From: JAJPHF01 sp035293805
Lineage (GTDB): Bacteria; Chloroflexota; UBA6077; JAJPHF01
Assembly (NCBI GenBank): GCA_035293805.1
Contig: DATGMD010000040.1
Span: forward strand, 186,001 to 250,000
Length of the DNA stretch: 64,000 nt
Reading direction: 5' to 3'
A program made the position numbers and the translations under genes. The notes beneath the pieces were generated by a model. The model had not been told where the DNA came from and did not search any database. It worked only from the letters and a program-made list of their open reading frames with translations. Positions 46,569 to 55,305 of this stretch are shown here, one piece after another; the stretch's first letter is position 1; every line of letters begins with the position of its first letter.

Positions 46569-48257
46569 CTAGCAGGACGGGTACAGGCAGCGGGTCGGCG
46601 TCCCCACTAGGGGGCCCGCCGGCGCGACCGGCGGGCGGTAGGGCGTGGCCGTCGGTGCGATCGCCGGGAAGGAGCTAATCACGGTGCGCGGGACCGCCGA
46701 TGGCGTGAGCGTCGGCGTCGGCGTCGGCGCCGCTGTCGGCGGCGCCACGGTGAGCGTCCGCGTGGGCGGCCGGGGCGTTGCGGGCGCGGGCGTGGCCGGC
46801 GGCGCGGTCGGCGGGAGGGTGGGCGGTGGCTCGGGCGTCGGTGGCGTCAGCACGACCCCGACGGCCAGCGGCACCGCCGTAGCCTCGGACGAAACCGCCG
46901 CCGAGCCGGGGCCGTTCGCCTGCGCGCCGGCCGCGGCCGGCGCGACGAGCGTGGGCGGTGCCGGGGCGGGCGTGGGCGGTGGCGCCGGCGGTGGCGCGGC
47001 CACCACTCCCACGGTTGGCGCAGCAGTGGCAGTCGCCGCAACCGCCTCGGCCGGCGTCTCGCCGGCTTCCGGCTCATCCGTCAGCGCAGCCGCGCCGGGT
47101 CGCGGCGTCTCCGACACGGTCGGCGTGGCGGGCGCGCGGACCGGCGGGGCGCTGGTGGCGCCGAGCAGGACGGCGGGAGGCGGCTGCGCGAGCAGCAGGA
47201 CGACGCTGTTGGGCGGCGACCCCGCGGCCGGGGCCAGCGCCTGCACGTCGGTCACGGCCCCGGAGCGCCACGCGAAGCTCGTGGCGAGGATCTGCCGCTC
47301 GCCCACCCGGGCCTCGACGTGCGCGGACTCGCCGGCGTCCGCCCCGTCGCCGCGGAGCGCGCTCACGTCGACGACCACCTGGCCCGGAGCCTGGCCCCGC
47401 AGGGTCAGCGTGTAGCTCTCCACCGGGGCGGGCACCGTGAAGACCTGGGCGCCCCGGTCGCCCCGCCGCAGGCGCGCGCCCGGAATCTGGCTCACGTACG
47501 CCTCGGCAGCCGGATGGTAGCCGACGCTTCGCCCGCGGGCGTCCGTCAGCAACGCGCTGACGGGCCCCTGCACGCCGACTTGCAGCGTGACGAGCGGCGC
47601 GGCGGCCGGCACCGGCACCGACGGCGCCTGCCCCGGCGCCATGCGGGTGGTGAACCCGCTCGGCAGGTCCACGTCGCCGGCCGTGGTGCGTCCCTCGACG
47701 GTGCCCGCCACGGCCGCGACCGCCAGCGTGCCGTCGAGCGCTACCGTGGTGGTGAACTGGCCGCCGCGTGCCACGAAGCGCCCGGCCGGGCTGACGATCT
47801 CAACCGCCGGCAGGGGCGCGCCGCGGGCGGCCGTCACCGTCCAGGCGGTGCCGCGCGACTGCTCGAACGCGATGGTCGCCAGGCCCGTCGCGGGATCGCG
47901 CGAGCCGTTCTGGAGCGCCAGCTCGGTGTCCGGGTCGAGCGAGGTGGACGAGCCGTCGGCATACACGATCGAGGCGTAGCCATCCGTGCCGGTGCGGACC
48001 CGATCCCCAGAGTGCAGGTCGCGTTTTCCCTCGACGAGCCCGAAGCTGGCGCCGCCGGCGGGCTGGAGCTGCACGTCCCCCTGGAGGGCGGCCAGCGTCG
48101 TGTCGTCCACCAGGTAGAGGGCGCCGACCGCGGCAGACGGCGGGCCGGGGCGCGCGAGCCACAGGGCGACGCCCAGGACGGCTAGCGCCAGACCGACCGG
48201 GAGCCAGCGGCGTGCCCTATGCACGCGAAGTCCGAGCAGCCGATTCACGCGCCCCAC
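46569..48257 (-). CDS. Membrane-anchored FecR-domain protein with long Pro/Thr-rich tail
   Basis: A 562-aa protein starting at GTG 48257. A basic N-terminus is followed by one membrane helix (LPVGLALAVLGVALWLARPG), then a FecR-type beta domain (about 45-200; LHSGDRVRTGTDGYASIVYA, then ELALQNGS) and a second beta domain (about 220-340). Residues about 365-540 are a low-complexity Pro/Ala/Thr-rich stalk, and the protein ends with a cysteine pair, CLYPSC. FecR domains sense or bind ligands at the envelope; there is no adjacent ECF sigma factor. The stalk would carry the C-terminal cysteines outside or span the wall. Confidence 0.8.
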   Translation of the reverse strand: MGRVNRLLGLRVHRARRWLPVGLALAVLGVALWLARPGPPSAAVGALYLVDDTTLAALQGDVQLQPAGGASFGLVEGKRDLHSGDRVRTGTDGYASIVYADGSSTSLDPDTELALQNGSRDPATGLATIAFEQSRGTAWTVTAARGAPLPAVEIVSPAGRFVARGGQFTTTVALDGTLAVAAVAGTVEGRTTAGDVDLPSGFTTRMAPGQAPSVPVPAAAPLVTLQVGVQGPVSALLTDARGRSVGYHPAAEAYVSQIPGARLRRGDRGAQVFTVPAPVESYTLTLRGQAPGQVVVDVSALRGDGADAGESAHVEARVGERQILATSFAWRSGAVTDVQALAPAAGSPPNSVVLLLAQPPPAVLLGATSAPPVRAPATPTVSETPRPGAAALTDEPEAGETPAEAVAATATAAPTVGVVAAPPPAPPPTPAPAPPTLVAPAAAGAQANGPGSAAVSSEATAVPLAVGVVLTPPTPEPPPTLPPTAPPATPAPATPRPPTRTLTVAPPTAAPTPTPTLTPSAVPRTVISSFPAIAPTATPYRPPVAPAGPLVGTPTRCLYPSC

Positions 48258-48415
48258 GTCTTCCTGTTCAGGCTTGCCACATTAATCCAGATTCGTGGTC
48301 AAGCGGCAAGTCCTCCCGTTCGATCACCGCGCGCTGGCCCCCGCCCGCGCGGCTGGTGTAGATTGAGCGCACCTGGGACGACGCTGGCGCGGCCAGCGGG
48401 AACGGAGGAGCGACG

Positions 48416-49459
48416 ATGGTGGCCACGGACGACTTTCTGACGCTTCCCGAGATTCGGCGAGCCGCGCAGCGCAACCTGTCGCGGGAGGTGTTCGACTACG
48501 CCTCCGGGGGCGCCGAGACCGAGGCAACGCTGCGGCGCAACCATCGGGCGATGAGCCACTGGGTCTTCCGGCCGCGCGTGCTCCGCGACGTGAGCGCGAT
48601 CGACACCTCCAGCAGCCTGCTCGGCATGCCCCTGGCGCTGCCGGTGATGATCGCGCCGATGGGCTCGACGCACTATTTTCATCCCGACGGCGATCTAGCG
48701 CTCGCGCGCGCGGCCGGCCGCCTGGGGACGATCCACTGGATGAGCACGGTCGGCGCCTCGACCCCCGAGCAGGTCGCCGCCGCCGCTAGCGGCCCCCTCG
48801 TCTTCCAGCTGTACTTCTGGGGCGGCTACGACTGGGGCGAGGAGCTGATCCGCCGCGTCGAGGCCGCCGGCTTCAAGGCGCTCTGCCTGACCGTCGACGT
48901 GGCCAACTACGGTCGCCGCGAGCGCGACATCGAGAAGCGCTACGACCCGCGCGGCGGTGCGCGCGCCATCGGCATCCCCCGCGACTACGCCCGCATGGCG
49001 TCGCTGTCGTGGAAGGACGTCGACTGGCTGAAGCAGACGACGCGCCTGCCGCTCGTCGTGAAGGGTATCGAGACGGCCGAGGACGCGCGCCTGGCGGTCG
49101 AGCACGGCGTGGACGTGGTGTACGTCTCCAACCACGGCGGCCGCCAGCTCGACCACGCGCCCGCGACCATCGAGACGCTGCCCGAGGTGGTCCAGGCCGT
49201 GGCTGGCCGCGCCGAGGTCGTGGTCGACGGCGGCTTCCAGCGCGGCACCGACGTGCTCAAGGCGATCGCGCTGGGCGCCCGGGCGGTGTGCATCGGCAAG
49301 GCGGCGGCCTGGGGCCTGGGCGCCGCCGGCGAGGAGGGGGTGGTGCGCACGCTCGAGCTGCTGGCGCTGGAGCTGCGCATCGCCATGGCCAACACCGGCC
49401 AGGCCCGCCTCGCGGACGTCGGCCCCGCGCTGGTCCGCCGCGCCTGCGTCAGCTATTGA
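48416..49459 (+). CDS. FMN-dependent alpha-hydroxy-acid oxidase/dehydrogenase
   Basis: A 347-aa TIM-barrel flavoenzyme of the lactate/glycolate oxidase family. ATG 48416 has GGAGGAG six bases upstream. It begins with EVFDYASGGAETEATLRRNH, the family's N-terminal motif. Later blocks are LPVMIAPMGSTHYFHPDGDL, LVVKGIETAEDARLAVEHGV, and the catalytic His/FMN loop YVSNHGGRQLDHAPATIETL, followed by VVVDGGFQRGTDVLKAIALG. It oxidises an alpha-hydroxyacid to the 2-oxoacid. It is shorter than cytochrome-linked lactate dehydrogenases and has no membrane segment, so it is a soluble oxidase. It stands alone in the plus direction. Confidence 0.92.
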   Translation: MVATDDFLTLPEIRRAAQRNLSREVFDYASGGAETEATLRRNHRAMSHWVFRPRVLRDVSAIDTSSSLLGMPLALPVMIAPMGSTHYFHPDGDLALARAAGRLGTIHWMSTVGASTPEQVAAAASGPLVFQLYFWGGYDWGEELIRRVEAAGFKALCLTVDVANYGRRERDIEKRYDPRGGARAIGIPRDYARMASLSWKDVDWLKQTTRLPLVVKGIETAEDARLAVEHGVDVVYVSNHGGRQLDHAPATIETLPEVVQAVAGRAEVVVDGGFQRGTDVLKAIALGARAVCIGKAAAWGLGAAGEEGVVRTLELLALELRIAMANTGQARLADVGPALVRRACVSY

Positions 49460-49941
49460 GCGCGTCGGCGGCAGTGCCGGAGGACGTTGGCCCCGGCCGA
49501 TCCACCCCCATCATTTCGGCGAGTTAGGGTAGCGCGCTATCCTCACGCTAGCCAAGTCAACAGTGCGTGCGGCCCGCGCGAGCGCGCCGTAAGGGTGTTC
49601 AGCGGTGCTGCCGCCGCCGCGGCCACCGCGCGAGGGGCCGCCCTCCGAGCCAGCAATCCCCTGCGCGCCGCCTGCGTCGCGGGCGGCCCCCCCGCGCGCC
49701 CGTCAGCCCCCCGCGTCGTGCGATCCCCCTCCCACACGCGGTCGACCATCGCGCGCGGCATGGTGGTTGCTACAGGCGGGCCGCCAGCGGCGCTATCCGT
49801 CGCCGTGGCGACCGCGCGCGCCACGCGGCCTCCGCGGGGCAGCGCCAAGCGGCCGCCGGCAAGGCTCCCCGAGCGGGCGTTCGGGACAGCTGCCGGCTCG
49901 ATACCGTTCGGCGCCTCAGCCGGCGCCGAGGAGAGCAAGCT
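49460..49941. other. 482-bp intergenic leader region with a palindrome
   Basis: No gene is convincing in any frame; the open frames here are chance ORFs in GC-rich DNA. A near-perfect 16-bp palindrome GGGTAGCGCGCTATCC lies at 49527-49542 and could be an operator for the following biosynthetic operon. A TTGACT on the minus strand (49560-49555) is not matched by a good -10. Confidence 0.5.
49527..49542. promoter_or_regulatory. Palindromic possible operator
   Basis: GGGTAGCGCGCTATCC, symmetric except for one base pair, with a 10-bp perfect core TAGCGCGCTA. It is about 400 bp before the methyltransferase gene. Confidence 0.35.
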
Positions 49942-50787
49942 ATGGGCACGGCGCTGGGCGGCCGGCTCGCGTTGCCGCCGCTGCACTGGACGGCGGAGGC
50001 CGAGTGGATGGACGCGCCCGGCCACGACCCGGCCATCCTGCTCGACAACCTCGGCGACCTGCGCCGTGTCAATCGCTGGGTGGGGGGCGTGTGGCTGACC
50101 GTGCAGGCGCTGGAGCGGCTGACCGCGCACCTCCCGCCCGGCGCCCCGCTGAGCGTGCTCGACCTGGCGACCGGCGGCGCTGACATCCCGCGGGCGATCG
50201 TGCGCTGGGCGCGCCGCCGCGGTCTCCGCGCCCGCGTCCTCGCCACCGACCTCAGCCCCGAGATCGTCGCGCTCGCGCGCCAGGGGGTAGGGGACAGGGG
50301 CCAGCGGCCGGGGGCCAGGAGCGAGCGCGGGGACCAGATCGGCGGGTACGGGTCGGGGCGCACCCGCCACGAGGGTAGCGCTCCTGGCCCGCGGCCCCTC
50401 ACCCCCACCCCTTGGTTTGCCGTGGCCGACGCGCGCTGCCTGCCGTTTGCCGACGCCAGCGTGGACGTCGTGACCTGCTCCCTCGCGCTCCACCACCAGC
50501 TACCCGACGACGGCGTGGCGATGCTCGCCGAGATGCGGCGCGTCGCGCGACTCGGCATCGTGGTGAACGACATCGTGCGCTGCTGGAAGGGCTACTGGGG
50601 CGCCTGGCTGCTCTCGCGCGTCGCCAGCCGCAACCCGCTCACGCGGCACGACGGGCCGCTGTCCGTGCGCCGCGCCTACACGCGGCCCGAGATGGTCGCG
50701 CTGGCGCGACGCGCGGGCCTGGGCCCCCTCGCCTTTCGCGGCTTCCTCGGGTACCGCGTCGCGATGACCGCGCGGGTGGCGGCATGA
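49942..50787 (+). CDS. Class I SAM-dependent methyltransferase with an in-frame repeat insertion
   Basis: A 281-aa methyltransferase, first gene of a four-gene operon. ATG 49942 has GAGGAGAG nine bases upstream. The SAM motif is LSVLDLATGGADIPRAIV, with motif II ATDLSPEIVALARQ at about 101-114 and DARCLPFADASVDVVTCSLA after residue 162. Between them, residues about 115-157 are Gly/Arg/Pro-rich and not expected; normal members have only a few residues here. The inserted DNA (50284-50412) contains nested palindromes. The C-terminal part (DGPLSVRRAYTRPEMVALAR) is normal. Its stop overlaps the next start by ATGA. It probably methylates the product of the following enzymes. Confidence 0.86.
   Translation: MGTALGGRLALPPLHWTAEAEWMDAPGHDPAILLDNLGDLRRVNRWVGGVWLTVQALERLTAHLPPGAPLSVLDLATGGADIPRAIVRWARRRGLRARVLATDLSPEIVALARQGVGDRGQRPGARSERGDQIGGYGSGRTRHEGSAPGPRPLTPTPWFAVADARCLPFADASVDVVTCSLALHHQLPDDGVAMLAEMRRVARLGIVVNDIVRCWKGYWGAWLLSRVASRNPLTRHDGPLSVRRAYTRPEMVALARRAGLGPLAFRGFLGYRVAMTARVAA
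50284..50412. repeat. Nested palindromic repeat inserted in frame in the methyltransferase gene
   Basis: GGGCCAGGAGCG (50312-50323) pairs with CGCTCCTGGCCC (50379-50390), and inside lies GGCGGGT (50341-50347) with ACCCGCC (50362-50368). GGGGCCAGGGG-like runs flank them. The 129-bp insert is a multiple of three and keeps the frame. Confidence 0.75.
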
Positions 50788-51977
50788 GCGCCCGGGACGC
50801 CGACGTGCTGGTGGTCGGCGGCGGGCCGGCCGGGTCCGCGACGGCGGCGCGGCTGGCGGCGCGCGGCCACGACGTGCTGGTGCTAGAGAAGGCCGCCTTC
50901 CCACGCGAGAAGCCTTGCGCCGAATATCTCAGCCCCGGCGTCACGGACGCGCTCCGGCGCCTCGGCGCCCTCGACGCGGTGCTCGCCGCCGGCCCGGCGC
51001 GCCTCGGCGGCATGCGCCTCGTCACGGCCGGCGCCGCCTGGCCGATGACCTACCCCGACGACGACGGCCCGCGGCGGGCGCTAGGCATCCCACGGCCCGT
51101 GTTCGACGCGGCGCTGCTCGATCACGCCCGCGCGCGGGGCGCCCGCGTGCGCGAGCGGGCCACGGTGCTCGGCGCCCTCGTGGAGGCGGAGCAGGTCGTG
51201 GGCGTGCAGGCGCGCGTGAACGGCGAGCGCATGTGCCTGCGCGCGCGCTGCGTCGTGGCCGCCGACGGCCTGCACTCGGCCGTGACGCGCTCGCTCGGCC
51301 TCGACGTGCCCGCGCGCTGGCCGCGGCGGCTCGGGCTGGTCGCCCGCTACGCGGGCGTGGCCGGTAGCCTCGACCGCGGCGAGATGCACGTCGGCGGCGG
51401 CCTGTACTGCGGTCTGGCGCCTGTCGGCCACGGGCTGGTGAACGTCGGGCTGGTCGGCGCGCTGCGCTTCCGGCCGGGCCGGGAGGGCAGCGCGGCCTTC
51501 TTCGAGCGGCGGCTCCGCGAGCTGCCGGGGGTGGCTCGCCGGCTCGCCGGGGCGCGGCGGGAGACGCCGGTGCGTGGCGCGGGGCCGCTCGCGCGCCGGG
51601 TGCGCCGCGTAGCGGGGCGCGGCTACCTGCTCGTGGGCGACGCCGCGGGCTTCCTCGACCCCTTCACGGGCGAGGGCGTGTACCGCGCGCTGCGTGGCGC
51701 CGAGCTGGCGGCAACGGCGGTCGAGCGGGCGCTGACCCGCGACGACGCCCTGCCGGTCGGCTACGCGCGGGCGCGTCGCGTGGCCTTCGGCGACAAGGAG
51801 CGGGTCTGCCTGCTGGTGCAGGCCTTCCTGGGCTCGACGGCGCTGTTCGACTACGTGCTAGCGCGGCTGGCGCGTCGCCAGCGCCTGGCCGACCGGCTGG
51901 CCGCGGTGCTCGGCGACTACCGGCCCGCCGCCCCAGCCCTGCAGCCCGGGTTTCTGGGCGCGCTGCTCTGGCCCTGA
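50784..51977 (+). CDS. Geranylgeranyl-reductase-family FAD-dependent oxidoreductase
   Basis: A 397-aa flavoprotein. The start at ATG 50784 overlaps the methyltransferase stop (ATGA). The N-terminal Rossmann motif VLVVGGGPAGSATAARLAAR and LVLEKAAFPREKPCAEYLSP give FAD binding, and the second FAD motif is LLVGDAAGFLDPFTGEGVYR. These match the GGR/PHBH-type group that reduces prenyl chains or hydroxylates rings. The C-terminal part is helical. In this operon it could hydroxylate or reduce a polyketide- or quinone-type product. Substrate and direction are not readable. Confidence 0.88.
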   Translation: MSARDADVLVVGGGPAGSATAARLAARGHDVLVLEKAAFPREKPCAEYLSPGVTDALRRLGALDAVLAAGPARLGGMRLVTAGAAWPMTYPDDDGPRRALGIPRPVFDAALLDHARARGARVRERATVLGALVEAEQVVGVQARVNGERMCLRARCVVAADGLHSAVTRSLGLDVPARWPRRLGLVARYAGVAGSLDRGEMHVGGGLYCGLAPVGHGLVNVGLVGALRFRPGREGSAAFFERRLRELPGVARRLAGARRETPVRGAGPLARRVRRVAGRGYLLVGDAAGFLDPFTGEGVYRALRGAELAATAVERALTRDDALPVGYARARRVAFGDKERVCLLVQAFLGSTALFDYVLARLARRQRLADRLAAVLGDYRPAAPALQPGFLGALLWP

Positions 51978-51997
51978 AGCGGCGCGCGGGAGGCGGA

Positions 51998-52495
51998 GTG
52001 TACACCGAGAACGCGGTCACGATCCGCGCCGACCTGGCGACCATCTACCAGCTCGCGGCCGCGGTCGAGCGCTGGCCGGCGCTGCTGCCGCACTACCGCG
52101 CGGTGCGAGTGCTGGCGGCGCGGGACGACCGGCGGCTGGTGGCGATGGCGGCGCGACGCGGCTGGATTCCGGTCCGCTGGTCGGCGGTGCAGGTCTGCGA
52201 GCCCGCCGTGCCGCGCATTCGCTTCCGCCACGTGCGCGGGGTAACCCGCGGCATGGCGGTCGAGTGGGTGTTCGAGTCCGGCGCGGATGGGGTGCGCGTG
52301 AGCATCCGGCACGAGCTGCGCCTCGGCTGGCCGCTTGTCGGCCGACTGGTAGCCGACCGGATCATCGGTCCGCTGTTCGTGGCCTACGTCGCGGGCCAGA
52401 CGCTGCGGCGCATCAAGGCGCTCGCGGAGCGCCGCCAGCCGATGGCGGGTGCCGTGGCCCCGCGCCCACTTGGCAGCGAAGCGGGGTCGACATGA
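51998..52495 (+). CDS. SRPBCC-fold protein (polyketide cyclase/dehydrase-like)
   Basis: A 165-aa protein of the START/SRPBCC fold. The start is GTG 51998 with GGAGG five bases before. It begins VTIRADLATIYQLAAAVERW (helix after the first strand), then a hydrophobic beta-sheet (RIRFRHVRGVTRGMAVEWVF) and a long C-terminal helix (FVAYVAGQTLRRIKALAERR), the pattern of the polyketide cyclase/Coq10-like branch. Its stop overlaps the next gene's start by ATGA. In a cluster with a ketosynthase it would plausibly fold or aromatise the chain or bind the lipid product. This is inference from context. Confidence 0.8.
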   Translation: MYTENAVTIRADLATIYQLAAAVERWPALLPHYRAVRVLAARDDRRLVAMAARRGWIPVRWSAVQVCEPAVPRIRFRHVRGVTRGMAVEWVFESGADGVRVSIRHELRLGWPLVGRLVADRIIGPLFVAYVAGQTLRRIKALAERRQPMAGAVAPRPLGSEAGST

Positions 52496-53748
52496 GGGAG
52501 CGGAACGAGCGGCGCGTCGTCGTCACCGGGATCGGCGCCCTCACGCCGATCGGGGCGGGCGCCGATGGGCTTTGGGCGGGGCTGCGCCGCGGCGAGTCGG
52601 CGGTGCGGCGCGTGACGCGCTTCGATCCGGCCCCTTTTCGCTCTCAGGTGGCGGCCGAGATCGGCGACTTCGATCCGCTCTGCTACCTGGAGCCGCGGAA
52701 AGCCCGACGGCTCGACCGCTTCTCGCAGCTCGCCGTCGTGGCCAGCCAGATGGCGTTCGCGGACGCCGGCCTCTGCCCGGCCCGCACCGCCGGCGACGAG
52801 GTCGCGGTGTACCTTGGCAGCGCGCTCGGCGGCATCGCGTACGCCGAGGAGCAGCACGCCCGCTACCTGGCGACCGGCCTGCGGGGCGTCGAGCCGCTGC
52901 TGGCGCTGGCGGTGTTTGGCGGCGCCGGGGCGACCAACGTCGCCATCGAGCTGGGCCTGCGCGGACCGGCCGTGGGCAACGCCAACTCCTGCGCCTCGGG
53001 CGCGATCGCCGTGGGCGAGGCGTTCCGGCTGGTGCGTGGCGGCGGCGCGCGGGTGGCCCTGGCGGGCGGGGTCGAGGCGCCCCTCGCGCCGCTGACGTTC
53101 GGGGCCTTCGCGCTCATCAAGGCGATGTCCAGCCGCAACGATGTCCCCGAGCGGGCCAGCCGGCCGTTCGACGCGACGCGCGACGGCTTCGTGATGGGCG
53201 AGGGGGCGGCGGTGCTCGTCCTGGAGGACGGCGAGCACGCCCGGCGGCGCGGCGCCCACGTCTACGCGGAGGTGCGCGGCTACGGGGCCAGCAACGACGC
53301 CTACCACATGACGGCGCCGCTGCCCTCGGGCGAGCAGGCCGCGCGCGCGATGCGGCTGGCCCTGGCAGAGGCCGGCCTCGGCCCCGGCGAGGTGGAGTAC
53401 CTGAACGCTCACGCCACCGGCACGCCGTTGGGCGATGCGGCCGAGGCGCTGGCGATCCGCCTCGCCTTCGGCGCGCACGCCGACCTGCTGCCCGTGAGCG
53501 GCACGAAGGGCCTCTATGGCCACCCGCTCGGCGCTAGCGGCGCGATCGAGGCGGCCCTCGTGGCGCTCGCCCTCGACCGTGGCTGGCTGCCCCCCACCGC
53601 CAACCTGGAGCGCCCCGACCCGGCCTGCCGCCTGGCCCACGTGGCGCCGGATGGCCGGGAGGCGGCGATCGCCGTCGCCATGACGAACTCCTTCGGGTTC
53701 GGCGGCATCAACGCCAGCCTGGTCTTTGGGCGCGGCGATCGCCCCTGA
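52492..53748 (+). CDS. 3-oxoacyl-ACP synthase II-type ketosynthase (FabF/KAS II family)
   Basis: A 418-aa condensing enzyme. The start ATG 52492 overlaps the SRPBCC stop. The Cys-His-His triad is Cys167 (NANSCASGAIAVG), His307 (YLNAHATGTPLGD) and His344 (GTKGLYGHPLGASG), with Lys339. The active-site motif reads NSCASG where FabF normally has TACATG, a difference seen in divergent or secondary-metabolism ketosynthases. The remaining blocks (FVMGEGAAVLVLEDGEHARR, TNSFGFGGINASLVF) are intact. No ACP or acyltransferase is adjacent, so it depends on the cell's own fatty-acid machinery. It is the last gene of the operon. Confidence 0.92.
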   Translation: MRERNERRVVVTGIGALTPIGAGADGLWAGLRRGESAVRRVTRFDPAPFRSQVAAEIGDFDPLCYLEPRKARRLDRFSQLAVVASQMAFADAGLCPARTAGDEVAVYLGSALGGIAYAEEQHARYLATGLRGVEPLLALAVFGGAGATNVAIELGLRGPAVGNANSCASGAIAVGEAFRLVRGGGARVALAGGVEAPLAPLTFGAFALIKAMSSRNDVPERASRPFDATRDGFVMGEGAAVLVLEDGEHARRRGAHVYAEVRGYGASNDAYHMTAPLPSGEQAARAMRLALAEAGLGPGEVEYLNAHATGTPLGDAAEALAIRLAFGAHADLLPVSGTKGLYGHPLGASGAIEAALVALALDRGWLPPTANLERPDPACRLAHVAPDGREAAIAVAMTNSFGFGGINASLVFGRGDRP

Positions 53749-53879
53749 CCAGCTTGCGCGGGTCGGGGGCGCTTGGCCTGATCCGCCCGCCCCACCGAGT
53801 TCCCCGACCTGCTCGACAGCGGCGGGTGTGAGACGAGCGTGAGGCACGGAGCGAGTAAACTGAGGCTGGGAGGCGCACG

Positions 53880-55199
53880 ATGAGTCCACCTGCCTTGCCG
53901 GCCGACGAGCCCGAGCGGCTGGCCGCCCTCCAGGCGCTGCGCATCCTCGATACGCCGCCCGAGGAGCGCTTCGAGCGAATTACGCGCGTCGCGCGGCGGC
54001 TCTTCGGCGTGCCGATCGCGCTCGTCAGCCTGGTCGACGCCAGCCGGCAGTGGTTCAAGTCCTGTCAGGGGCTGACGGTGCGCGAGATGCCGCGCGAGGT
54101 GTCGTTCTGCGCCCATGCCATTCTCGGAGACGCGTTGTTCGTGGTCCCGGACACGCGGCAGGATCCCCGCTTCGCGGACAACCCCCTCGTCGTGAGCGAG
54201 CCTGCCGTGCGCTTCTACGCGGGGCAGCCTCTCCACGACCCCCAGGGCCATCGCCTGGGCACGCTGTGCATCATGGACCGCGCACCCCGCACCCTGAGCC
54301 CCGCCGACGCGCAGGCGCTGCGCGACCTGGCCGCCTGGGCCGAGAGCGAGCTGGGCGCGGCGAGTCTCAGCGAGGCATTGCTCGCGCAGCAGGAGACCGA
54401 CGCCCGCCTGCGGCGCGCGGAAGCCGACCTTGCCGCCGCGCTCGCGGCCCAGCAGGCGGCCAACGCGGAGCTGCAGCGGCTGAATCGCGCGAAGAGCGAG
54501 TTCGTCTCGATCGTGAGCCACGAGTTTCGCACCGCGCTCACGGGCATCCAGGGCTTCAGCGAGATGATGCGCGACGAGGACTTCACGCTCGAGGAGATGA
54601 AGGAGTACGCCGGCGACATCAACAAGGACGCGCAGCGGCTGAACCGCATGATCACGGAGATGCTCGACCTCGACCGCATGGAGTCCGGGCGCATGACCCT
54701 GAACGTCAGTGCGGTGGACCTGAACCAGCTCATCGCCGAAGCGGCCGAGCGCGCGCGGCCCAATGCGCCCGCGCACCCCATCCGGCTCGACCTGGACCCG
54801 TCGCTGCCGCCGCTCCCGGGCGACCGCGACAAGCTCACGCAGGTGCTGACGAATCTCGTTAACAACGCCGTGAAATACTCGCCCGAAGGCGGCGACATCG
54901 TCCTGCGGAGCCGACGAGAAGACGGTATCGCGCACGTCCAAGTGCAGGACCACGGCATGGGCATCCCGCCGGAGGCGCTGGAGAAGGTGTTCGAGCGCTT
55001 CTCGCGCATCGAGTCCGGCACCAGCCGCTACATCCAGGGGACCGGCCTGGGCCTTCCGATCGTCCGCCAGATCGTGCAGATGCACGGTGGTCGCGCCTGG
55101 GCGGAAAGCATCCCTGGCGAAGGCAGCACCTTCCAGTTCACCCTCCCGCTGAACGGCCCCCGCCCGCCGGTTGACGCGCCCGCCCCCGGGCCAACGTGA
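53880..55199 (+). CDS. GAF-domain sensor histidine kinase (soluble)
   Basis: A 439-aa kinase with no membrane helix. A GAF domain (about 30-165) begins RLAALQALRILDTPPEERFE and contains CQGLTVREMPREVSFCAHAI, characteristic of redox- or ligand-sensing GAF domains. A coiled-coil linker (165-205) leads to the dimerisation domain with phospho-His214 in VSHEFRTALTGI; the usual Pro of this H-box is Ala. The ATPase domain has NLVNNAVKYSPEGG, DHGMGIPPEAL and GTGLGLPIV. There is no receiver, so it needs a partner regulator. It starts 131 bp after the ketosynthase. Confidence 0.93.
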   Translation: MSPPALPADEPERLAALQALRILDTPPEERFERITRVARRLFGVPIALVSLVDASRQWFKSCQGLTVREMPREVSFCAHAILGDALFVVPDTRQDPRFADNPLVVSEPAVRFYAGQPLHDPQGHRLGTLCIMDRAPRTLSPADAQALRDLAAWAESELGAASLSEALLAQQETDARLRRAEADLAAALAAQQAANAELQRLNRAKSEFVSIVSHEFRTALTGIQGFSEMMRDEDFTLEEMKEYAGDINKDAQRLNRMITEMLDLDRMESGRMTLNVSAVDLNQLIAEAAERARPNAPAHPIRLDLDPSLPPLPGDRDKLTQVLTNLVNNAVKYSPEGGDIVLRSRREDGIAHVQVQDHGMGIPPEALEKVFERFSRIESGTSRYIQGTGLGLPIVRQIVQMHGGRAWAESIPGEGSTFQFTLPLNGPRPPVDAPAPGPT

Positions 55200-55305
55200 G
55201 CGCTGCGGCCTGCCCTGAGACCGGCGCTTGCCCGTCGGCGACGAGGCGGCATACCGCACTCTGGGACGCTGGCCGCTTCGCCCCTGTCGCTGGTACCATG
55301 GCGAT

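Noticed and set aside
46569..47100. The Pro/Thr-rich segment as a separate repeat array
   Set aside because: It is one continuous low-complexity stalk inside the FecR-domain protein, without a regular DNA unit length.
49567..49941. Upstream extension of the methyltransferase frame
   Set aside because: The extra 125 codons are Arg-rich without any family resemblance, and a good ribosome site lies directly before ATG 49942.
49460..49941. A type III polyketide synthase gene upstream of the methyltransferase
   Set aside because: I looked for one because methyltransferase-FAD pairs often follow such genes. No frame shows the required Cys-His-Asn motifs.
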